64,000 bases of DNA from Rubrobacter indicoceani (GTDB lineage Bacteria > Actinomycetota > Rubrobacteria > Rubrobacterales > Rubrobacteraceae), in contig NZ_CP031115.1 in NCBI RefSeq assembly GCF_003568865.1, positions 620,001-684,000 of the forward strand. The letters run 5' to 3'. The notes below the pieces were generated by a model. It did not search any database, was not told the origin of the DNA, and saw nothing but the letters and a program-made list of their open reading frames with translations. Position numbers and translations under genes: made by a program. Below are positions 43,163-51,667 of this stretch, one piece after another (the first letter of the stretch is position 1; each line of letters starts with the position of its first letter).

Positions 43163-44938
43163 GTGCAGAGACCCGTACACCAGAAGCTACTCGGAAGATA
43201 CGCCCTGGAACGCAGCCTCGGTTCCGGGGGGATGTCCGATGTCTACCTCGGACGGGACGAAATCCTCGGTCGTCCGGTCGCGGTGAAGCTTCTCAAAGGC
43301 GGCCTCGTCGGGGACAAGGGCGAGGACATCGCCGCCAGGTTCCAGCGCGAGGGGCGCACCGCAGCGAGGCTCTCCCACGCCGGGATAGTCCCGGTCTACG
43401 ACGCAGGCGAGGCGATGCTCGCGAGGCCGGATTCGCTCTCCGAAGAGCCGGTCGAAGTCTCCTACATCGTTATGGAGTACGTCTCCGGTGGCGACCTCGG
43501 AGCGGCCATCGAGGAGAACGGCCCGCTCGGTCGGGAGGACCTTGTGAGGATCGGGTCCGCCGCCGCCGACGCTCTGGCGCACGCGCACGGTCGCGGGATA
43601 GTGCACCGCGATATAAAGCCGCAGAATATCCTGATAGATCACTCCGGCAGACCGAAGCTCGCGGACTTCGGCATCGCCCGGGCTCTTGAAGCAACCCAGG
43701 CAACGAGAACGGGCCAGTTTCTCGGGACGGCCCTCTACGCCGCTCCTGAGCAGCTCCGGGGCGAGAAGGTCGGTGGGCCGACCGACGTTTACGCGCTCGG
43801 GGTCACGCTCTACCACGCCGCGACGGGGCGACCGCCCTTTCAGGGAACGATGCTCGAGGTTGCTCAGGAGCACCTGAACAGCCTCCCCGTGCCGCCCCAC
43901 CAGCGCATACCCGGCCTCGACCGGAGCCTCTCGGAGACGGTTCTGGCCTGTCTGGCCAAAGACCCGGCCGATCGCCCGACCGCCGAGGAACTCTCGGGTC
44001 GGCTTTTGAGCGCCCTCGGCGGCGGACGGCCCGGGAACCTCTCGGAGCCGTCCGAGGCCGGCAACCCGCAGGAGAAAAGAAACCCGGAACCCTCCCCGAG
44101 AGCGGCGGGCGCTGCGATGCCGGTCAAGGGGGCGGACGCGGAGCGGGGCCCCGGAGGACCGTCCGGGGCTGGCCCCCCGTACGCGGGACGGACCGCCAGA
44201 CCTCGCGGCGGTCCGTCGGGAAGAAGAAAGTTCCCGGTTCTGCTCGGGGTCGCGGCGGTGGCCGGGGTCTTCGGCCTCGGCGGCGTCATGGCCTTCAACG
44301 CTATGAGCGCAAGCGACGGCCCCGCCGGACAGAACCCCGGCGGTACCGGGGAAGCCCGCAACATCGCCCCGGACCCCCGCCAACCCTCCGAAAACGCGGC
44401 TCGAAACGAGACCGCCGCTACCGGAGATGCCACCGGAGAACCGGCAACGGACGAAACCGCTACGGACGAAACCGCTACGGGCGAGGTTCGGGCTGCGGAC
44501 GGGCCCGACGGGGTGGCGGGTGGTTTCGAGGGCGAGGCCGCGTCGAGGGCTCCTGCGGGGGATGAGCAGGCCGGCGGTGGCGGTTCGGCGCCCGGGGGGG
44601 GCTCCGAGGAGCAGGCGGTCGAGACGGTCAGGCTGCTGTATTCGTCGGCGGTCGCGGGGGATTATGCTACGTCGTACGGTTTTCTGACCGACGGTATGAA
44701 GCAGACCTACGCCCCGACCGAAGAGCAGTGGAGCGGTCAGTTCGAGACGCTCCGAAGCCTGGAGTTCGTCCGGGAGCCGGAGGTCGAGGTCTCCGGGGAG
44801 GTCGCAACCGTTTCGGGGGTTACAAGGGCCGAGCACACCGACCGTACGGAGCTGAACACGGCGGTCTGGACCCTTCTGCTCGTGGATGGCGAGTGGCGGC
44901 TTGACAACCAGAGCATCCTGCAGCAGGAACTCGTATAA
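43163..44938 (+). CDS. membrane serine/threonine protein kinase, paralogue
   Basis: 591 residues. Kinase: GSGGMSDVYLGRD, VAVKLL, GIVHRDIKPQNILID, LADFGIA, YAAPEQL. A long Pro/Gly-rich cytoplasmic linker, a helix FPVLLGVAAVAGVFGLGGVM near 375-400, an external Thr/Glu repeat region (ATDETATDETATGE) and a C-terminal domain ending VDGEWRLDNQSILQQ, alike in pattern to the neighbour's. The frame opens upstream at 43091, but the GTG at 43163 matches the neighbour's N-terminus and lies seven bases after a TATAAT. HtrA follows on the same strand. Confidence 0.9.
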   Translation: MQRPVHQKLLGRYALERSLGSGGMSDVYLGRDEILGRPVAVKLLKGGLVGDKGEDIAARFQREGRTAARLSHAGIVPVYDAGEAMLARPDSLSEEPVEVSYIVMEYVSGGDLGAAIEENGPLGREDLVRIGSAAADALAHAHGRGIVHRDIKPQNILIDHSGRPKLADFGIARALEATQATRTGQFLGTALYAAPEQLRGEKVGGPTDVYALGVTLYHAATGRPPFQGTMLEVAQEHLNSLPVPPHQRIPGLDRSLSETVLACLAKDPADRPTAEELSGRLLSALGGGRPGNLSEPSEAGNPQEKRNPEPSPRAAGAAMPVKGADAERGPGGPSGAGPPYAGRTARPRGGPSGRRKFPVLLGVAAVAGVFGLGGVMAFNAMSASDGPAGQNPGGTGEARNIAPDPRQPSENAARNETAATGDATGEPATDETATDETATGEVRAADGPDGVAGGFEGEAASRAPAGDEQAGGGGSAPGGGSEEQAVETVRLLYSSAVAGDYATSYGFLTDGMKQTYAPTEEQWSGQFETLRSLEFVREPEVEVSGEVATVSGVTRAEHTDRTELNTAVWTLLLVDGEWRLDNQSILQQELV

Positions 44939-44977
44939 AAGAACGCATCTTTCGGTTTCAGAAGGGGAGGACGGACT

Positions 44978-46192
44978 ATCTTCAAGACGGTGATGACGGC
45001 TTTGATCTCCGCCGTGGTCGGGGGGCTTCTTACGGGGCTCTTCGTTTTCGTGGCGGTCGTGAGCTCTGGCTCGGGCGGTATGGTCGCAAGCGACGGCGGC
45101 GACCGGGAGAACGTCGAGATCCGGCAGGTCGCGCCCCCGGAGCGCGGGGATGCGGCGATCCCTTCCCCCGGTGCCGACAACGAGGCCGTTCGCGGCGTCT
45201 ACGAGGAGTTCGGTCCCGGCGTCGTCAGCGTGGACGTCAGCTCCTCCGAGTTCGGGGCGGGCGGCGGCTCCGGGTTCGTGGTCAGCGACGAGGGGCACAT
45301 CGTTACAAACCAGCATGTTCTGGAAGGTGCCCAGAGCGTCTCCGTACGCTTCTCGGGCGGTACGCGGGAGGAAGCCGAGATCATCGGTGAGGACGCTTCC
45401 ACCGACGTGGCCGTGCTCAAGGTCGACGTGCCGGGCGAGGAGCTCTCGCCCCTCACGCTCGGCAACTCCGGGGACGTCGCGGTCGGGACGCCGGTCGTTG
45501 CGATGGGCAACCCCCTCAACATCGGCCTGAGCGTTACGACCGGGATAGTCAGCGGGACGGAGCGCCCCATCAAGGCCCCGAACGACTACACTATAAACGG
45601 CGCGGTGCAGACCGATGCAGCTATAAGCTCCGGCTCCTCGGGGGGGCCGCTTCTGGACCTCGACGGAACGGTCATCGGGATCAACTCCCAGGTCGCCGGG
45701 GTCGCGGCGGGCGGGGTCTCGCAGGGCATAGGGTTCGCCGTTCCGGTGGACACGGTCCGGGAGTCGGTCGAGCAGATCATCGAAACCGGCTCGGTCGAAC
45801 ACGGCTATATCGGGGTGAGCATGTTCCCGGCGGGCATAGACGAGGTCTCGGCCTCCGTCGGGGTCTCCAAAGACGAACTCGCCGAACGCTTCGGTCTTCC
45901 GGAGAACGGAGCGATCGTCAGCCGTGCGGCCCCGGACGGTCCGGCGGAGGCGGCGGGCATAGCGGGCGGCGAGAGTGAGGAGGTCGGTGGTGCGGAGGTT
46001 CCCATCGGGGACGTTATAACGCGGGTCGAGGGCGAGCCGGTACTCTCGCCCGACGATGTTATAGCGGTCGTAAACCAGAGACAGCCCGGAGACACCATAG
46101 CCCTGACCGTCATCACCCCCGAGCCGGACGGCGAGGCCGAACCGCGCGAGGTCGAGGTCGAGGTCGTGGACCAGCCAAAAGATGGGAAGTAG
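44978..46192 (+). CDS. htrA: HtrA/DegP-type membrane serine protease with PDZ domain
   Basis: About 404 residues. One N-terminal membrane helix (ALISAVVGGLLTGLFVFVAVV), then a trypsin-like domain with His in VTNQHVLEGA, Asp in STDVAVLKV and Ser in SSGSSGGPLL, and a PDZ domain toward the C-terminus. It acts on misfolded or regulatory proteins outside the membrane. The annotated start is an ATC, seven bases from GGGGAGG; the conventional GTG at 44990 and ATG at 44993 are 19 or more bases from that SD. If GTG is used the protein loses four residues only. Confidence 0.9.
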   Translation: MFKTVMTALISAVVGGLLTGLFVFVAVVSSGSGGMVASDGGDRENVEIRQVAPPERGDAAIPSPGADNEAVRGVYEEFGPGVVSVDVSSSEFGAGGGSGFVVSDEGHIVTNQHVLEGAQSVSVRFSGGTREEAEIIGEDASTDVAVLKVDVPGEELSPLTLGNSGDVAVGTPVVAMGNPLNIGLSVTTGIVSGTERPIKAPNDYTINGAVQTDAAISSGSSGGPLLDLDGTVIGINSQVAGVAAGGVSQGIGFAVPVDTVRESVEQIIETGSVEHGYIGVSMFPAGIDEVSASVGVSKDELAERFGLPENGAIVSRAAPDGPAEAAGIAGGESEEVGGAEVPIGDVITRVEGEPVLSPDDVIAVVNQRQPGDTIALTVITPEPDGEAEPREVEVEVVDQPKDGK

Positions 46193-46502
46193 AGGGGGCT
46201 TGGATCCCGAACGACGCCGGAACGGTGAGCGAACCGTTGTCGGGACGGTCCGGTGGTTCTCGGAGGAGAAGGGTTTCGGGCTTATAGGGTTGCCGGACGG
46301 GGGTTGTGTCGTGGTGGATCATCCGGGCATCGCCCCCCTCGGAGCCAACGGCGAGACAAACGGCTTCCGGGTTCTTGCGGGTGGTCGCAAGGTGGAGTTC
46401 GAGCTCGTGCAGAACTCCAGCGGGAGGCTGTGCGCCGTCGGGGTCAGGGAAGTCGGCGCGAAAGACGGCGGAGAATTCACAGAAGGGGGGGCTGATCTTT
46501 GA
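46182..46502 (+). CDS. cold-shock domain protein
   Basis: Up to 106 residues. TVRWFSEEKGFGLIGLPDGG with VVVDHPGIAPLG is a diverged cold-shock domain: RNP1-like KGFGLI is present, RNP2 is altered to VVVDH. A TTG at 46200 is an alternative start; the ATG at 46182 lies within the end of htrA and lacks an SD. The C-terminal 30 residues are acidic. Its stop overlaps the rpiA TTG (TTGA). A nucleic-acid role is likely, but divergence leaves some doubt. Confidence 0.7.
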   Translation: MGSRGGLDPERRRNGERTVVGTVRWFSEEKGFGLIGLPDGGCVVVDHPGIAPLGANGETNGFRVLAGGRKVEFELVQNSSGRLCAVGVREVGAKDGGEFTEGGADL

Positions 46503-47200
46503 GCCAGACGGATGATTTCAAGCGGGATGCGGGGTACGCCGCCGTAGACCGGTTTGTCGAGAGCGGGATGACCGTCGGCCTCGGCACCGGAAGCACCGCC
46601 GAGTGGGTCGTCAGGCGCATTTCGCAGGGGCTTGAGTCCGGGTCTTTAAAGAAGATCATCGGCGTCCCGACCTCCGAGCGTACGGCGCAGCTCGCCGGGG
46701 AACTGGGCGTCCCGATGACCTCGCTCGCCCGGTCGAGGCCGGACGTGGTGCTGGACGGGGCCGACGAGATATCACCCGCCTTCGAAGCGATAAAAGGCCT
46801 CGGAGGGGCGCTCCTGCGGGAAAAGATAGTCGCCGCGTCCTCCGGTCGGAGCCTTGTCCTTGTGGCGGACGAGACCAAGCCCGTCGAGGTTCTCGGGAAG
46901 GTCTCCCCGGTCCCGGTCGAGGTGGAGATTTTCGGGTGGGAGATCACCGCCGAAGACCTGGCCTCTCTGGGTTGCACGGTTACCCTCCGGTTCGCCGGCG
47001 AGGATATGTCGGACCCCTACATAACGGACGGCGGCCACTACACGCTGGACTGCCGCTTTGACGGGGTCACCGACCCCGAAGCACTTGAAACCGAGATAAA
47101 GCGAATCCCCGGCGCCCTTGAGTGCGGCCTCTTCGTCGGGCTGACAAAGGCCGCCGTAGTCGCCGGGGAGAACGGGGTCGTGGTAACGGAGCGCTGCTGA
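46499..47200 (+). CDS. rpiA: ribose-5-phosphate isomerase A
   Basis: Interconverts ribose 5-phosphate and ribulose 5-phosphate in the pentose phosphate pathway. 233 residues. GLGTGSTAEW (phosphate site), DGADEISPAFEAIKGLGGALLREK (catalytic Asp, Glu and Lys) and DPYITDGGHYTLDCRF are intact. TTG start overlapping the preceding TGA; the SD GGGGGG lies in the end of the cold-shock gene. Linked in function to xylB near the start of the window. Confidence 0.93.
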   Translation: MSQTDDFKRDAGYAAVDRFVESGMTVGLGTGSTAEWVVRRISQGLESGSLKKIIGVPTSERTAQLAGELGVPMTSLARSRPDVVLDGADEISPAFEAIKGLGGALLREKIVAASSGRSLVLVADETKPVEVLGKVSPVPVEVEIFGWEITAEDLASLGCTVTLRFAGEDMSDPYITDGGHYTLDCRFDGVTDPEALETEIKRIPGALECGLFVGLTKAAVVAGENGVVVTERC

Positions 47201-47206
47201 CTGGAG

Positions 47207-47248
47207 CCAGCCTCCGGCGACCAGCCTCCGGCGACTAGCCTCCGGCGA
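47207..47248. repeat. three tandem 14-base repeats
   Basis: CCAGCCTCCGGCGA twice, then CTAGCCTCCGGCGA. The single A change in the last copy makes the TAG stop of the gene on the minus strand. Confidence 0.9.
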
Positions 47249-47501
47249 CGGCGAAACCGGCGCGGTTGCCCGAGTTCTTGACCTTCTCCTTCTCGATCAC
47301 GAGCTTGTAGACCTCGTCGAGCGTGAGGTAGACGACGGCCTTGCCGTCCTGCATCGTTACCTTCAAATGGTCGTCGGCGACCTCGATGTTTGTGATGTCG
47401 TCTTTCTCAACCGTAAAGGTGTCCCGGCGGTCGGAGACGATGAGGCTCGATGCGGCCTCTTTCGCTTCTGCAACGACCTTCTCTATAAGAGCCTTGTCCA
47501 T
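47235..47501 (-). CDS. small protein of unknown function
   Basis: 88 residues (MDKALIEKVVAEAKEAASSL at the N-terminus), mixed helix-strand composition with YLTLDEVYKLVIEKEKVKN; no domain recognised. AAAGGA is seven bases before the ATG at 47501; a further ATG five codons out is possible. The last residues and stop codon lie in a 14-base repeat array that separates it from rpiA. Cytosolic by composition. Confidence 0.6.
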   Translation of the reverse strand: MDKALIEKVVAEAKEAASSLIVSDRRDTFTVEKDDITNIEVADDHLKVTMQDGKAVVYLTLDEVYKLVIEKEKVKNSGNRAGFAVAGG

Positions 47502-47629
47502 GAGCGTTCCTTTCATCCGTGTACCTCGGCGGGACCTACCCGCACCCGCTATTCTACTGCGCTTGAAAGGGCTGGCGACTTCGGATAGCTTTCCTGCAGC
47601 GGGACGGCGGGCCGAGCGGAGGAACGGAT

Positions 47630-48169
47630 ACGAAACCGGGGCATCTCATAGAGGCGATCGTCAGGCTCGACCGCGCGGTTTTCCGGGCGGTTTTCCGGGT
47701 GAAGTGGCGACCTCTGAGCCGGGTTCTGACGTGGGCCACCGTTGCGGGTTCCGCCGGGGCGGTGTGGGGCTTTATGGCTTTTGCGGGCTTTCTCGCGACG
47801 TGGGTGCTGGCCGGTTTCTCTGCGGGAGTTCTCGCCCTTCCCTGGGCGGCGGTCGCGCTCTCGTGGACGGCGGCCGAGGGGACCAAGTTCGTTTTCAACC
47901 GCACGAGGCCGTTTCTCTACGACAAAAGCATCCTCCCGCTTATAAAGACCCCCTCCTCGACCTCGTTTCCCTCGGGTCACTCGGCGACGGCGGCGGCGGG
48001 GGCCATTACGCTCTCCGTTCTGTATCCGCCGCTCACCGTGGTCTTTGCCCTGCTCGCCTTCTCGGTGATGCTCTCGCGGGTCTATCTCGGGGTCCACTAC
48101 CCGTTCGACGTGCTCGCCGGGGCTTTGATCGGGGTGGCGGTTTCGCTGATCCTGCTCGGGCTTTTCTAG
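47630..48169 (+). CDS. PAP2-family membrane phosphatase, ACG start proposed
   Basis: Integral membrane phosphatase of lipid or isoprenoid phosphates, with about five helices. Active-site segments are KFVFNRTRP, SFPSGHSATA and SRVYLGVHYPFDV, the three PAP2 motifs. The conventional GTG at 47699 would begin inside the first helical region. The reading frame upstream is open to a stop at 47564, contains no ATG, GTG or TTG, and has GGAGG seven bases before an ACG at 47630, giving KPGHLIEAIVRLDRAVFR as the N-terminus. 179 residues from ACG. Confidence 0.8.
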   Translation, partial: TKPGHLIEAIVRLDRAVFRAVFRVKWRPLSRVLTWATVAGSAGAVWGFMAFAGFLATWVLAGFSAGVLALPWAAVALSWTAAEGTKFVFNRTRPFLYDKSILPLIKTPSSTSFPSGHSATAAAGAITLSVLYPPLTVVFALLAFSVMLSRVYLGVHYPFDVLAGALIGVAVSLILLGLF

Positions 48170-48229
48170 CGTTCCACCGGGTGAAAAGGCTTACCGGAGG
48201 ACGACGGGCTGCGTGTTACAAACAGAGAC

Positions 48230-48775
48230 ATGACTATAGTGCGCTATCAGACTGTGGGAGCCGTTGCGCCGGACCTCGACTCCGTTGCTGGGATCTCCGA
48301 GCGCGTCGAGGAGGCCGGGGGGGACCCCGGCTCGATCGTTGTTTTCTCCCGCAGGCGTGACGCAAAGACCGTCGGGGTCGCGCTGCCCGAGGCCGAGGTT
48401 CGCAGCCTCGATGCGGGCCTCACGCGGGCGCAGCGGGTGGAACTCGGGAGCGCGTACCTCGGGGTAACCTCGGTAAGCGTGCTGATGGGGGCGGTTCACC
48501 TGCCGACCGGCATCGTTGTTCAGGCGGTTATGACGCTCGCCGTTGTAGTGGGTCTTATCCTGCACTACCGCCGCCCGAAGGTGAGAAAGAAGATCTCCGC
48601 CCTCGGGCTTCCAAAGGACCTTGCCGAACGCTGGGACTCAGCCTTCGACGCGGAGGGGTTCGCGCTTGTTCTCGTCGTAGTGCCGGAGAGGGACTTCGAC
48701 GAGGTTCAGGACGCGTTTCTTGAGGACGAGGCCCTGCGCGAACCCCTCGCCGTAGACCGCCGGCCCGTTCTCTGA
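48230..48775 (+). CDS. two-helix membrane protein of unknown function
   Basis: 181 residues. A soluble N-terminus of about 85 residues, two hydrophobic helices at about 84-100 and 101-118 joined by a short turn, then basic RRPKVRKK and a soluble C-terminus (VVVPERDFDEVQDAFLED). No family recognised. It looks like a membrane hairpin protein with cytosolic ends, as some stress proteins have. Next to PAP2 on the same strand. Confidence 0.65.
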   Translation: MTIVRYQTVGAVAPDLDSVAGISERVEEAGGDPGSIVVFSRRRDAKTVGVALPEAEVRSLDAGLTRAQRVELGSAYLGVTSVSVLMGAVHLPTGIVVQAVMTLAVVVGLILHYRRPKVRKKISALGLPKDLAERWDSAFDAEGFALVLVVVPERDFDEVQDAFLEDEALREPLAVDRRPVL

Positions 48776-48864
48776 GCCGCCCGGAGAACCGGGGCCTCAA
48801 AACCGACCCCGGCGGGTAAAACCTACGCGTCGTAGCCACCTCGCAGACCTTGATCGGGGCGCAG

Positions 48865-49566
48865 ATGATCATACGCAGAATACCCGAAGGCTTTCTTCTG
48901 ATCCAACAGCACGAGCACGGTCTCCTCTCCGGCGAGTTTGCCCGAAACCTCTCGACAACGATAACGAAGGGCCGCCTGACTGACGAAGTACTTGAAGCCA
49001 TAGCCAACCACGACCGGGCGTGGCAGGCCCCGGATTCGCAGGTGCTATGGAACGAAAAAGAAAACCGGCCCTATTCCTTTCTGGACCACCCTCCGGCTCC
49101 GAAGACAACGGCCTACACGGCCTTTCTGGACGAGATGGAGTCCGAAGATCCCTACACCGGGCTGCTGTGCAGCGCCCACTACGGCTCGCTCGTCAAAGAC
49201 TCCGACGATGTCCACGAACAGCGGTTCGCCGACTCCGAGCGTGGTCGCCGCGAACGGCTGAGAAGGGCTCTGCCGGACGGGGCGCTCGAAGAATTCAGCC
49301 GGGATTTCGCCGTGCTTCAATTCTCGGACGACCTCTCGCTCTTTATCTGCCTGAACGACCCGGGGAAAAACGAACATCCCTGGTACCGGGACGGGATGCA
49401 GTTTCTGGAAGAGAAGATAATGCCCGTCTGGCGCGACGGGGAGACCCTGACCTTCGAGCCGTACCCGTTCGTCGGGGAGTTCGAGGTGAAGATTCCCTAC
49501 CGCATCTCCGGGGCCGACCGGTCAGAGCGGGGGGCTGGTTTCTACCGGGTCGGGGTCTCGCCGTAA
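48865..49566 (+). CDS. DUF3891 family protein
   Basis: 233 residues. GFLLIQQHEHGLLSGEFARN near the N-terminus, ANHDRAWQAPD and GLLCSAHYGSL are the family's conserved His/Asp pattern, suggestive of a metal-dependent hydrolase related to HD-type folds. No substrate known. A TTG at 48850 is in frame, but the ATG at 48865 is where conserved sequence begins. Stands between unrelated genes. Confidence 0.75.
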   Translation: MIIRRIPEGFLLIQQHEHGLLSGEFARNLSTTITKGRLTDEVLEAIANHDRAWQAPDSQVLWNEKENRPYSFLDHPPAPKTTAYTAFLDEMESEDPYTGLLCSAHYGSLVKDSDDVHEQRFADSERGRRERLRRALPDGALEEFSRDFAVLQFSDDLSLFICLNDPGKNEHPWYRDGMQFLEEKIMPVWRDGETLTFEPYPFVGEFEVKIPYRISGADRSERGAGFYRVGVSP

Positions 49567-49604
49567 CGAAAAGAGATCGCACCACCCCCGGCATCGTGGC
49601 GCGT

Positions 49605-49610
49605 TAGAAT
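49605..49610 (+). promoter_or_regulatory. possible -10 element upstream of the M42 peptidase
   Basis: TAGAAT, 43 bases before the GTG, the same hexamer and nearly the same distance as at 21515. Confidence 0.4.
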
Positions 49611-49653
49611 CGCCCGGTCGGATCAAGGTCTTCAAAGGAAAGCGAGTTTTATC

Positions 49654-50727
49654 GTGCGGGATTCTTCCCTGAAGTTTTTCAAGACGCTCCTCTCAACGCC
49701 GGGACCGAGTGGCTACGAGGAAAACGCCTCGAAAGTCTGGCGCGAGGAGGCCGAGAAGTTCTCCAGGGTAAGAAGCGACCGGATGGGCAATACGTTCGCC
49801 ACGCTCAACGTCGGGGGGACGCCCCGCATCATGCTCAGCGGGCACATCGATGAGATCGGGGTGATGGTCACCCACATCAGCGACGGCGGCCTGCTCTACT
49901 TCAAGGGCGTCGGCGGCTGGGACCCGCAGGTTCTCGTCGGGCAGCGCATCCGGCTCCGGCCTTCGGGCGAGGCCGCAAGCGGCGAGGTCGTCGGGGTTAT
50001 CGGCAAGAAGGCCATCCACCTCATGGGCGCGGACGAGCGCAAGAAAGTCTCCCAGATAAAAGACCTCTGGATAGATATCGGGGCAAAGGACGCGGAGGAG
50101 GCGAAGGCCATGGTGCGCGTCGGGGACGTGGGGGTTCTGGATCAGGACGTTCTGGAGCTCCCGAACGGTCGCCTCGCCTCTCGCTCGGTGGACAACCGCA
50201 TGGGTGCGTTCGTTGTGCTGGAAGCCCTGCGGCTGCTCTCGGAGGATTCGGACGGGCTGAACGCCGAGGTCGTGGCGTCGGCGAGCGTTCAGGAGGAGAT
50301 CGGCCTGAACGGCGCGCGCGGCGCGGCCTACGGCCTCGACCCGGACGCGGCGATCGCGGTGGACGTAACGCACGCCACCGACACCCCCGGCATCCCGAAG
50401 CAGGAGGTCGGGGAACACGCGCTCGGGAGCGGCCCGGTTGTAGACCGGGGCTCGACCCTGAGTCCCATCGTTACGGAAGGTTTGATGCGCGCCGCCGACG
50501 CGGAGGGCATCCCGTACACCATCGAGGCGAACGCCGCCCGCACCGGGACCGACGCCGACGCAATACACCTCTCGCGCGCCGGGATAGCGACCGCCGTTAT
50601 CTCCTGCCCGAACCGCTACATGCACTCACCCTCGGAGATGGTGGACCTGAACGACGTCGAGAACTGCGCGAAGCTCATCGCCGCCTACGTAAAGACCCTC
50701 GCCAAAGACGCAGACTTTATCCGCTAG
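49654..50727 (+). CDS. M42-family metallopeptidase (glutamyl aminopeptidase-like)
   Basis: 357 residues, cytosolic, two-metal aminopeptidase that finishes peptide breakdown. Metal and catalytic residues: LSGHIDEIGVMV, SVDNRMGAFV, QEEIGLNGA, DVTHATDTPG and the last His in CPNRYMHSPSEMVDL. Length and order fit the family, which forms tetrahedral dodecamers. GTG start. The EamA exporter begins 12 bases after its stop. Confidence 0.92.
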   Translation: MRDSSLKFFKTLLSTPGPSGYEENASKVWREEAEKFSRVRSDRMGNTFATLNVGGTPRIMLSGHIDEIGVMVTHISDGGLLYFKGVGGWDPQVLVGQRIRLRPSGEAASGEVVGVIGKKAIHLMGADERKKVSQIKDLWIDIGAKDAEEAKAMVRVGDVGVLDQDVLELPNGRLASRSVDNRMGAFVVLEALRLLSEDSDGLNAEVVASASVQEEIGLNGARGAAYGLDPDAAIAVDVTHATDTPGIPKQEVGEHALGSGPVVDRGSTLSPIVTEGLMRAADAEGIPYTIEANAARTGTDADAIHLSRAGIATAVISCPNRYMHSPSEMVDLNDVENCAKLIAAYVKTLAKDADFIR

Positions 50728-50739
50728 AGCGGCCCGAAA

Positions 50740-51630
50740 ATGACGACCGAAGCGCGCCAGGAGCGGCGAGCGTCCATCTGGGTGGAGGTCTCGCTGCTCC
50801 TGACGGTGTTTTTCTTTGCCACGAACTTCGTCGCCGTGAAGACCGTCGTGGAGGTCGTGCCGCCCGTGCTGTTCGCCGCCGTCCGCTTCACCCTGGTCGG
50901 CCTGCTCATGCTCGCGATACTTCGTTTCGTGGAGCCGGAGACGCGTCTTGCCCGGGGCGATCTCCCTACCTTTATCGGCCTCGGGTTTGTGGGGATTTCC
51001 TGCACGCAGACGGTCTTCACCATCGGCGTCGGGCAGACAACGGCGGCGAACACGGCGGTTATCTACGCGACCGCTCCGGTCTGGGGGATGCTCCTCGGTT
51101 TCTTTCTGAAGCTCGAACGCCCGCGCCTGACGGGCATCGTCGGGATAGCGCTCTGCCTCTTCGGGGTGGTAGCGGTCCAGTACGGCGGCCTCGAACTGGC
51201 CGGGACGAGCCTGACCGGGGATTTCCTGATTCTTCTCGCGGCCATCTTCTGGGGTTCTTACACCGTGCTCTCCATCCCGCTGCTCCGGCGATACTCACCG
51301 CTCGCGGTGGCGGCGTACTCGATCTTCCTGGGCGGCCTGATTGTCGTCCCGATCTCCCTCGTGGACCTCGATGTAAACTACGTCGACCTCACCGGGCTTA
51401 TCTGGTTCGCCGCGCTGTACTCCGCGCTTCTGTCGAGCGGTTTCGGGTTCTTCGGGTGGCAGCGCGGGGTCGCGGCGGTGGGCGCGAACCGGGTCTTGAT
51501 CTACCAGTACCTTATCGCCCTTACCGGGATTACGGCGGGGATTATCCTTCTCGGCGAGACGTTCGGACCGGGACAGGTTCTCGGGGCCGCGATCATTCTC
51601 GGCGGCGTATACCTCGCCCGCCGGAGGTAG
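50740..51630 (+). CDS. EamA/DMT-family transporter
   Basis: 296 residues with ten membrane helices in two five-helix halves: LTVFFFATNFVAVKTVVEVV opens the first and LLAAIFWGSYTVLSIPLL the second. Such proteins export metabolites or amino acids. Starts at ATG shortly after the M42 peptidase gene; amino-acid or dipeptide efflux would suit that setting but is a guess. Confidence 0.88.
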   Translation: MTTEARQERRASIWVEVSLLLTVFFFATNFVAVKTVVEVVPPVLFAAVRFTLVGLLMLAILRFVEPETRLARGDLPTFIGLGFVGISCTQTVFTIGVGQTTAANTAVIYATAPVWGMLLGFFLKLERPRLTGIVGIALCLFGVVAVQYGGLELAGTSLTGDFLILLAAIFWGSYTVLSIPLLRRYSPLAVAAYSIFLGGLIVVPISLVDLDVNYVDLTGLIWFAALYSALLSSGFGFFGWQRGVAAVGANRVLIYQYLIALTGITAGIILLGETFGPGQVLGAAIILGGVYLARRR

Positions 51631-51655
51631 CGTTGCGGCGCCCCCGACTTCCCGC

Positions 51656-51661
51656 TACCCT
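51656..51661 (+). promoter_or_regulatory. possible -10 box before the HIT gene
   Basis: TACCCT six bases before the ATG fits TAnnnT. No Shine-Dalgarno. Weak by itself. Confidence 0.3.
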
Positions 51662-51667
51662 GAAGGC

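Noticed and set aside
43187-45802. An 871-residue antisense frame across the kinase and htrA genes
   Set aside because: Shadow of GC-rich forward genes; composition lacks protein-like pattern.
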